Source: Blepharisma japonicum
Lineage: Eukaryota > Ciliophora > Heterotrichea > Heterotrichida > Blepharismidae
NCBI GenBank assembly: GCA_949751835.1
Contig: CATKHK010000017.1
Span: 248,001 to 312,000 of the forward strand
DNA: 64,000 bases
Reading direction: 5' to 3'
Shown here: one piece after another, positions 43,001 through 51,200 of the stretch
Layout of the letters: every line of letters begins with the position of its first letter
How positions within the stretch are numbered: position 1 is the stretch's first letter
Program-made: the position numbers and the translations under genes
Notes under the pieces: generated by a model
Seen by the model: only the letters and a program-made list of their open reading frames with translations
The model's database searches: none
Told to the model about the DNA's origin: nothing

Positions 43001-44545
43001 TTGTTCATATTGTTTTTTGGCAGCTTCCCAAATTTCTGTGCCTTCTTTGCTTAAATCTAAAATATCGAAGCTGGTGAAGTGGTTATAAGCCAAATTGATT
43101 TCTTTTAAGGCCATTATTTCACCTTGTTGTCTGTCTTCTCCGAAAACTCTTGTAATGACATTTTTCAGCTCTTCATGATTTTTTCTAAAAGTGATTAAGT
43201 CATTGATTCTTGACTCTAAATTGGAATGCTCAAAAGATTTTTTAGGCAGAAGTCTTTCGTTGCCTCCTTTTCTGCGTGCCTGGCTTCTTATAATTTCTTT
43301 AAAGAGTTTATAATTTTCTTCCCAAGTTGTAAAAATAGTTTGGGATTGCTTCATAATTTTAGAGAACTCGTCCCATTCCAAAGCCATTAAGCGATCTCTA
43401 TGAAGGATTCTCATAAGCTGAAAAGCCATATCTTTGGAGACTAAATCAATAATCTGCTGAGCTTTAAGTAAAGGATATGAATCATTGTGTTTAAGTTTTT
43501 TCATGTGGGTAAATATAGCATCAATTGATTCACTTATGCTTTCAATACTGTCAGCTGATAATAGCTTTTGGGCTGGGAAATCTTTCATCAAGATATTTGC
43601 TGTTGTGCAGATACTTAATGCGTGGTCAAGCCCTGTATCGGTATGGAAAGACATCATAGTGTGGATTCTTTTCGCTTGTTTTAAGAGATCTAAGGTTATA
43701 GTGACTTCAGGAAGCTTTAATTGGTTATCAATATGATTAAGTGCTCTTGTTAAGCATTCCCAGAAATTGACCTCATGCAAGATGCTAGGGGCGAGATTGT
43801 CCTTAGTTGAGAGTCTTGTAACTTTTCTAATTTCATGAATCCATTTATCTACACATTGGGTCAGGTTTGATAAGAATTCTTTATCACTCATCAAGTTTTC
43901 AAACATCTCAACTGTAAGTCTTGAATTGAGCAATTTCGCTCTTGAAGCTTTTTCTTTGACTTCAGGATCAATTATCAAAATAACTTCAGGGATTTCTACG
44001 TTTTGCTGGCATTGCATCAAAGCAAGCATTGTTTCTGAAATTTTCTTTTGAACTGCTGCAAGTCCGACCTTTGTTTCCATTTTGTTGTCTTCTTCGTGAG
44101 AAACATTTTGGCCACCTTTAAAGGAGTTGAATAAAGGCGCAAATGAAGCTTGTAAATAGGTGTGAAGAAGTTCAAAAGGAGTGCTGTCTGGGCTTATATA
44201 GCTTAAATTCACCACTTGTAATTGCGGCCCAAGAGGCGCATCTTCAAGCATTCCTTGTGCTTCACGTTTAACAAGTGCTAACATTGCATAGGTCGGTCCT
44301 TTATATTCAACCTGCAGACTTAAAGTGACATCTTCGTCTGATTTGGTAATGATCAGAGCTTTATTCTGAGCTTCAGCGACGAATAAGCTAAGGAGCTCTT
44401 GTGATGAATTGGCATGAAGCACTGAATACATTCTATCATCATCGAGGTCTAGGATAGGACATGCTACACGCATGATAAATTCACAAACTTTCTCTACCGG
44501 AATAGAGCGGCGTTCACTACTTTCTTCCTGAAAGCTTTCGGCCAT
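31055..44545 (-). CDS. DYNC1H1: Cytoplasmic dynein-1 heavy chain
   Basis: 4496 residues in a single exon of 13.5 kb. AAA1 holds [17 protein letters not shown] (about residue 1823) followed by [20 protein letters not shown], which is the cytoplasmic dynein-1 form rather than the axonemal or IFT form. Further P-loops are GPSGSGKS (AAA2, about 2110), GPPGSGKT (AAA3, about 2471) and GASGTGKT (AAA4, about 2810). Two antiparallel coiled coils at roughly 3060-3360 make the stalk with the microtubule-binding tip, followed by AAA5, AAA6 and the C-terminal domain. The first 1400 residues are the tail for dimerisation and cargo. It drives minus-end transport. All about 82 Trp codons are TGG and no TGA occurs. 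The ATG at 44545 ([10 protein letters not shown]) is the first in frame. Confidence 0.97.
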   Translation of the reverse strand: [4496 protein letters not shown]

Positions 44546-44800
44546 TTTATACACCAATGTTGCCTATCGAGAAATGAGGTCATCTATATAAATTAGGAAA
44601 GGATTATCTTTTATAATAGCTTTTCTATTAAAAAATAAGATTATATTAGCTAAAGTCTAATAATTTAATAGTGCCAATATATTAATATTATATATTTTTT
44701 CTACTTATTCTTTCTCGTAGATAATCCATATCTTTCTTGTGTCAGATATATAAATAATAATTCAAATATTTTCAATTTTATATCCAGCTTCTTAGTATAA

Positions 44801-45430
44801 ATGGAATCGCAAAATCAAAATTCTTTTGCGTCCTTAAATAACCATAATCATGCTGAGCCTACTGATGAAGAAGAAAAATACAGCAACGGAATTAGCCATA
44901 ATCACATCATGCATAGCAATGGATATCATGAACACCAAGAACCAGCTCCACGAGAAGAGTTGAAAGTGTCAATACCTTCCAGAACGCAGCCTAAGCCTCC
45001 GAAGTCTTCAAAATCAAAAAAATTCGATATTTCTGACTTAAAAAAAGATCCAGAAATGTATCAAAAGATACTGGACGAAGCAATACGCATTGAGAAAAAT
45101 AATAACAAATCTTCGATCTATGAGCTTGATTTTCAAATTCAATATCCTACTGCTTTCGGTGAAAAATTACTAATAACAGGAAGTTCAGAATTTTTAGGGA
45201 ATTGGGATGTGTCAAGTGCCTTAGAACTCGAATGAAGCCCAGGAAATATATGAAAAATTTCACTCCCAATCCCAGAAGGACAGTTGTCTGACTTTGAGTA
45301 TAAATACGTTTGCGTTAAAGGAGCAGATGCTGTTTGGGAAGGAGGAAGTAACAGAGTTTTAAAGCTTTCTGATGGAAAGCCAAAAGGAGAAAGCTTGATT
45401 TTTAATAGACACGATGCATGGCAAAAATAA
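44801..45430 (+). CDS. CBM20 starch/glycogen-binding protein
   Basis: 209 residues, one exon. Two TGA codons encode Trp in the carbohydrate-binding domain (LELE-W-SPGNI-W-KISLPIP). The C-terminal 100 residues are a CBM20 domain: FQIQYPTAFGEKLLITGSSEFLGNWDV, FEYKYVCV, VWEGGSNRVLKL; the Trp residues are the usual sugar-stacking ones. The N-terminal 55 residues are His/Asn-rich and disordered (NHNHAEP, SHNHIMHSNGYHEHQE). There is no catalytic domain or signal peptide, so it probably binds cytosolic storage polysaccharide, as laforin or genethonin do. Divergent from the dynein gene with 255 bp between starts. Confidence 0.88.
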
Positions 45431-45732
45431 ATGAATTTTAATTTTGATAGATTTTTATATCTACACCGATATTAATATAAAAATAGAGTGGTATCGAAGT
45501 AAAAGAAGGATTTATAAGAAACATTGCAAGGGTGCTTTTATATTAAATACAAAAGAGTTATTAAATAAAATAAATATAGAGCATGAATTTAAAACTTAAA
45601 TGATTATTTTTCTTCCATGATTTCTTAGTCTCCTAGATTTTAAAGGAGTAATTAGTCACAAAGAAGAGAATAATCAATTTCATACTATATTTAATATAAT
45701 TTAAGCAATATATGCTAAATTAACTTATTCCA
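45431..45732. other. Convergent intergenic region
   Basis: 302 bp between the convergent stops of the CBM20 and S28 peptidase genes. AT-rich; should contain both 3' ends. Nothing else seen. Confidence 0.45.
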
Positions 45733-47145
45733 TTAGCGGTCTAGCATTGCCAGCTTCGATCCAATCCATTGGTTAATCAAAATTTCTTCTTGCTGTCTTG
45801 CCAGTATCAACGACAGCGGATCTCTTGGAGATGGAGATTTCAGGTCAAAACAATGGGCAGCCTTTGCAATTTTTATTACCAAAGTATTAGCGTTGATTTC
45901 ATCTTGAATGCACCCTCCAGACCAAGGATCCATCACTCCTTGTGAAAAAACAATATTCGATGCATATTTTAGCGTAGAATTTACATTAGCAGTCATTCCA
46001 TAATTCACAGGCTCCCAATCTAATCTTGGACTTACCCCAAATGTTTGCATGCATTGTTGACTGAACTGATTGAGACTCCATGGGCGGCTCGGGAACATAT
46101 CATTAGGTAACCCATACTGTCCATATGGCATTAAAAGTTCAGTACAAGTTTGATAAGTCCAAGGGTCAGCTTGCATATTGGAATCATAATAAGTATCAAG
46201 GCAGTTTACTTGGCCTGTAGAATTGTAAAAAATATCAGCAATTAATGCCAAACCTTGCAAAGTCGTCCACATATTTTCAGTCTGAGTATGTTGAGACATG
46301 ATTGAGCAGCTAACGTTAACTGGAAATGCTGGAAGCGTGCCTACAATATTGTAAGGATAAGGATAATTAAATTGAGCCATTGTTTGAAAAGCATCAGTCA
46401 AGAAATCTTCTAATGCTATAACATCAGACATCTCATTAATAGTATTGCAAGTCTTAAAAATCAGATCTAGGGCTGGGTATTGTAAAGGTCGGTCTATAAA
46501 GTTGTCCAAAATATTGAAGCCGTCAAAAACGTTACCCATGCAATTGCGATCTACTAGGAAATAGTCCATAGAAGCTATATGAGAAAATGATGAGCCGTCT
46601 GTATCTAGATACATTAAAAACGGAGCAGAGCTTGAAATTGCACCATCAACTAAATGAGGGTATTTAATTCTAAAGAAAGCTGAGAGCATTCCTGCATAGG
46701 AGCCTCCGAATGCTACTACGGGAGTATTGTTTTGTGGCTTGAGTTGGCTTACGATGTCGGCGAAATCCCAAAGAGCTTGATCTGTGCTTAAGTATTTGTA
46801 ACTATAAGTGTTAGGAATGGACTCACCATAATATCTATGCTCAATAAATGCTATAGTTGCGTTGTATTTTGGCCCATAGTAACCAACAAGAATCCCTGTA
46901 GCTGTATAAAATACTTCAATTGGAGCTTCTCCTCCAACATACACAAAAAGCGGAGAATTGGGATGGCCTTGTTTTAATAGGACTTTGATGTTGATGATTC
47001 CTGGATCTCCATTGATATGGTCCAGCTTCTCTGTAAAATATAAGGTTTGGTAGGAAGCCCCCACTTCTACTGGAGCCACAAACTTAAAACTGCTTTTAAG
47101 TCTTGCCAATGCACCTATTGCAAGCAATAAGATTAAAGTCACCAT
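45733..47145 (-). CDS. Serine carboxypeptidase S28 family (lysosomal Pro-X carboxypeptidase-like)
   Basis: 470 residues, one exon, all seven Trp TGG. An N-terminal signal peptide (MVTLILLLAIGALARL) directs it to the secretory path, most likely phagosomes or lysosomes. The S28 triad is visible: nucleophile Ser in AFGGSYAGMLSAF, Asp in SQGVMDPWSGG, His in KAAHCFDLKSP. The opening LYFTEKLDHINGD and IEHRYYGESIP are family hallmarks. Members cleave after Pro at peptide ends (PRCP, DPP7). Which of the two cannot be told by eye. Divergent from the proteasome gene (270 bp). Confidence 0.93.
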   Translation of the reverse strand: MVTLILLLAIGALARLKSSFKFVAPVEVGASYQTLYFTEKLDHINGDPGIINIKVLLKQGHPNSPLFVYVGGEAPIEVFYTATGILVGYYGPKYNATIAFIEHRYYGESIPNTYSYKYLSTDQALWDFADIVSQLKPQNNTPVVAFGGSYAGMLSAFFRIKYPHLVDGAISSSAPFLMYLDTDGSSFSHIASMDYFLVDRNCMGNVFDGFNILDNFIDRPLQYPALDLIFKTCNTINEMSDVIALEDFLTDAFQTMAQFNYPYPYNIVGTLPAFPVNVSCSIMSQHTQTENMWTTLQGLALIADIFYNSTGQVNCLDTYYDSNMQADPWTYQTCTELLMPYGQYGLPNDMFPSRPWSLNQFSQQCMQTFGVSPRLDWEPVNYGMTANVNSTLKYASNIVFSQGVMDPWSGGCIQDEINANTLVIKIAKAAHCFDLKSPSPRDPLSLILARQQEEILINQWIGSKLAMLDR

Positions 47146-47415
47146 CTTTATATTGTCTGCGTTCTGAACTTTTAGGAGTTTAAATAGAAAAGTTCTTATA
47201 ATAACCGAGATTTGAGTAGATTAAAGTAAGTCTAATAAAGTTGAGGATTAAGGTATCAATCATACTTATTGTAAAGGAAAATATATAATGGCAACGGAAT
47301 GCTAGACTATTTACACAAGCAAGCTGGAATTATTTGAAATTAATTTTTTATAAATTTTGATGCCTAAAGACCTGCTCCAGATAATCTGATAAGAGAATTT
47401 ATATTTTTATTAAAT

Positions 47416-48168
47416 ATGAGCGGAGCTGGAACTGGGTACGATTTATCATCAACCACTTACAATCCAGAAGGAAAAGTGTATCAAGTTGAATACGCCATGA
47501 AAGCTGCTGAAAGTGGAGGATCCATTATAGGACTGAAATGCAAAGATGGAATCGTAATCGGTGGAGAACGGAATGTCTTATCTAAGATGCTTGTTCAGCA
47601 CAGCAATAAGTGCATATTTGGAATTACTAAAAATATCGGTGCAGTTGTCACCGGAGTGATTCCAGATGGAAAAGCTGTGATCTCAAGAGCAAGACAAGAA
47701 GCTACCCAATATACCGAATTCTATGGAAAAGATATTGGCTCTACAGTGCTTGCAGACAGAGTTGCTCAATATATGTATCTTTTTACTCTATATGGAGGCC
47801 TAAGACCATTTGGCTGCTCCATTATTATGGCCGGCATTGATGATGGCACCCCAAAGCTTTTCTTAATCGAACCTTCAGGAGCTTATTTCGAGTATTTCGC
47901 TTGTGCTTCAGGTAAAGGAAACCAAGTATGCAAGACAGAAATTGATAAGCTAAACCTTAGCGAATTAACATGTAGAGAAGCTGTTTATCACATTCACAAG
48001 ATGCTAGTCAAGAGCCGAGAAGAAGGCCAGGAGAAGAGATATGAGGTCGATATTTCATGGATGAATAGTGAAACTAATTTTTTCCTTGTTCCAGTTCCTG
48101 TGGAGTTTAAAGATGAGATGGAAAGGAAGGCTAAAGATGATATTGAGAGTGAAGAAAGAGGAGATTAA
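47416..48168 (+). CDS. PSMA3: 20S proteasome subunit alpha7 (PSMA3)
   Basis: 250 residues, one exon. GTGYDLSSTTYNPEGKVYQVEYA is the alpha-subunit N-terminal signature, and the GTGYDLS opening is specific to alpha7. RPFGCSIIMAGIDDG, IEPSGAYFEYFACASGKG and the acidic C-terminus (DDIESEERGD) also match PSMA3. It sits in the outer ring of the 20S core particle and helps gate substrate entry. Its one Trp is TGG. 62 bp separate its stop from the convergent DUF4378-like gene. Confidence 0.95.
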   Translation: MSGAGTGYDLSSTTYNPEGKVYQVEYAMKAAESGGSIIGLKCKDGIVIGGERNVLSKMLVQHSNKCIFGITKNIGAVVTGVIPDGKAVISRARQEATQYTEFYGKDIGSTVLADRVAQYMYLFTLYGGLRPFGCSIIMAGIDDGTPKLFLIEPSGAYFEYFACASGKGNQVCKTEIDKLNLSELTCREAVYHIHKMLVKSREEGQEKRYEVDISWMNSETNFFLVPVPVEFKDEMERKAKDDIESEERGD

Positions 48169-48230
48169 ATAAAGGATTAGATATAATAAGTGTGGTAAAA
48201 TGGATTGATGGTTGTAAAAGATTTTATATG

Positions 48231-51200
48231 TTAAATTATAGCATCATTCAATAATTTTATAGTTTCATCTATGACCAGCTCAAGTACCATATCTGCAACG
48301 TCTAGCTTGACTTGGACTTCTTCTTCCTCATAGTCAAGCCAATTAATTTCTTCATCTTGTACATCTTGACAGAGCAATCCGCTCATTTTTTCTTCTCTTA
48401 AAATTTGCAGCTTGTTTTCGTCAATTCCCCCTTGCATAATCATGTCAGGAGATGGATAAGCTCCACCCCTTAGGCATGCCCATTTATACATATACTCTTT
48501 GACTCTTTCAAATACACTTACAAGCTGAGACTCTCCGAATAAAGTCCTTTGCCGGATGCTTCATGGATCAGGCACTCCTCTAGTTCCATATGGTCTGATA
48601 TAATTGAGTGCTTCATTCACACAGTCAAACAGCATTTGCAAATAAATCTGCCTGGATGGGATATCAAGTGAATTAAACCCAGATTTTAACTCAGTGCACA
48701 GCTCAGGAGGCAAAATTAAATCTAATGTTGGATATTTCACTAATGTTCCAATATCTGCATTTTGTAATAAATTAAGCCTGCTTAGTGGGTCATGATACGC
48801 TGGGGTATTTATAGAATCCAAAATATCATTTTCAGCTGGCAAAAGCTGGCTCAGCATTACATCAAGATATTCGTCAATAAAAGCTAAATTAGGGTCTATC
48901 TGAGGACTCATTTCTTGGAATGGGATGATCTGCAAATATAAATCGATTTCATTAATAATCACTTGATTTATCAATTCTTCTGAATAATCATCAGATCTAG
49001 ATGTAGAAAGAGTTTGGTCTTTAATGAGATCTGCAGAGTTATTTTCTAAGTTAATTGAGGAATTATCAGATTCTGAGTTCATTTCAGCGTCAATTTGGTT
49101 TATTTCTTCTTTTGTAAATAATGGGGAATATTTCCGATCCTGGTCTGGGGAATTTCCTTCTATGTGTTTTCGGATACGCTTCATAATATCAAGATCAGAG
49201 TCGTCTGAGCTTTCTTTATCAAAATCTTCAGTATCCAGGGGTAGGGGTGAAGAATTTCCCTCATGCAAGCTTTCATAGCTTGGAACTGATTTCATTTCTC
49301 GGTCAGAATTTGATGAAGAGGATTTATCAGAGTCGCTTAATCCAGGAATTTTCTTTTCTTCAAAAATCTCTTTATTCATAGGTTTTTTGGTAGGTTCTGG
49401 CTTTTCATTGTAATTTTCTTTGGATTCTGTGTGAGAAGTGCTGCTATTTATTGGATTATTTTTTTCAAGAGAAAGGCTTGCTATACTTGCCACTAATTTA
49501 GGGCTTTCTTGAGAAAGGCTTGCTATGCTTGCCACTAATTTAGGGCTTTCTTGAGAAAGACTTGCAATACTTGCCACTAATTTAGGACTTTCTTGAGGGA
49601 TTTTGACAGGATTTGAAAATTTATTAAATTTTTCTTGTGGGAGTTTTGGAGAAAATGGATTTGGTTTAGAAATTTCTTGTTTAACTTTTGGAGATAGTGA
49701 ACTTGGCTTAGAACTCTCTTGTGAGAGTTTAGGAGAAGATGAAATTGGGGTGCTACTTTCTGTTGATTTTAGAGAAAGCGGAATTGGCTTGATATTTTCT
49801 GATGGAATATTAGGAGATTGCTGAATTTCCTGAGTAGTTTTATTAAGGTTAATTGGGCTGTTGAAAATTTGCTTAGGACTCTCTTGTGGAGCTTTAACTT
49901 GGAAATTATTAATGAATTGTCTAGGACTTTCTTTCAGTGACTTTTGATCACTTTTTTGCACATTTATATATTGTCTAGGGCTTTCTTTCAAAAATTTAAC
50001 TTCACTACTAAAAACACTTGCAATTAGCCTTGGACTCTCTTTTGGAATTTTTACTTCACTGTTTAAAGTACTTGCTATTTGTCTAGGACTCTTCTCTTTA
50101 AGAACTTTTGCTTCGTTATTCAAAGCACTTATATTTTGTTTAAAACTCTCTTTAGCAGCGTCTTTATTAAAAGTGTTTGAAAATTGCCTAGGACTTTCCT
50201 TTGGAAGCTTTACATTGCTATTAAATGTGTCTGGAATTTTTCTTGGACTTTCTTTCATAGCTGTTACTTCATTGCTTAAATTGCTTACAGTTTGCATAGG
50301 GCTTTCCTGCGTAATTTTAATTGATTGACTAGGGGTGATCTCAATTTTTTCATTCCTTTCTTGTGTATCTTTAACCCCAATCTTTTCATTCCTTTCTTGT
50401 GTATCTTTAACATCACTCTTTTGATTCACAAATTGTCTGGGACTTTCTTTTAGAATCTTTATTACGCCTTCAGGGAGATTTTTAATTGGTATAAGTCTTT
50501 CTTCTAAAATATTTCCTATAGTATTTTGCTTAGGATTTTCTTGCGATGGTTTTGAAGAGAATTTGATGTTCTCTTGAGGAATTTTTGATATACTTAAGGC
50601 CTGCTTAGGATTTTCTTGTGCGGATTTTGGGAAACTAGAATTTGGATTGATAATGCGCTGTGGAAGTTTAGTATTCCCTATAAATGGATCAATATTATCA
50701 TAAGAAGAATCTGAAATTGCTATAGGACTTCCTTGAGGAATCTTATAAGTATTTGTTTCCGCTACCCATAATTCTTCTTCAGAGCCGTTAGACTGCGTTT
50801 CGCTATTTTTGGACCCTATTGATGAGGTAGCATCTTGCCCTTTAATAAAATTTCCATCTCTTTTTGCTGAATTACTTTTGCATTTTACTACAAAATCATT
50901 TTGAATCTTATTAAAACCAGTTCCATAATTTTCTCCATCTTCTTGTTTTTCTTGAAAAGATTTAACTATTCTATCTTGATAAGCATTTTGGATAACTTCA
51001 GGCTTATATGGCTTAATATTTTGATTGATTTTTATTGGGAGTTTTTGAACTGGCACTTTTTCTGAAATCAATTTTTTTATTTCTGAATCCAATTTCTTTT
51101 TTTGTAGATCTCTTTCAGAATTATTCAAAATTAAATCAGATTGATTTTCTTTCTTTATCTCAGCTACTTTTTTATCAATTTGAATTTTTTTAGCTTCCTC

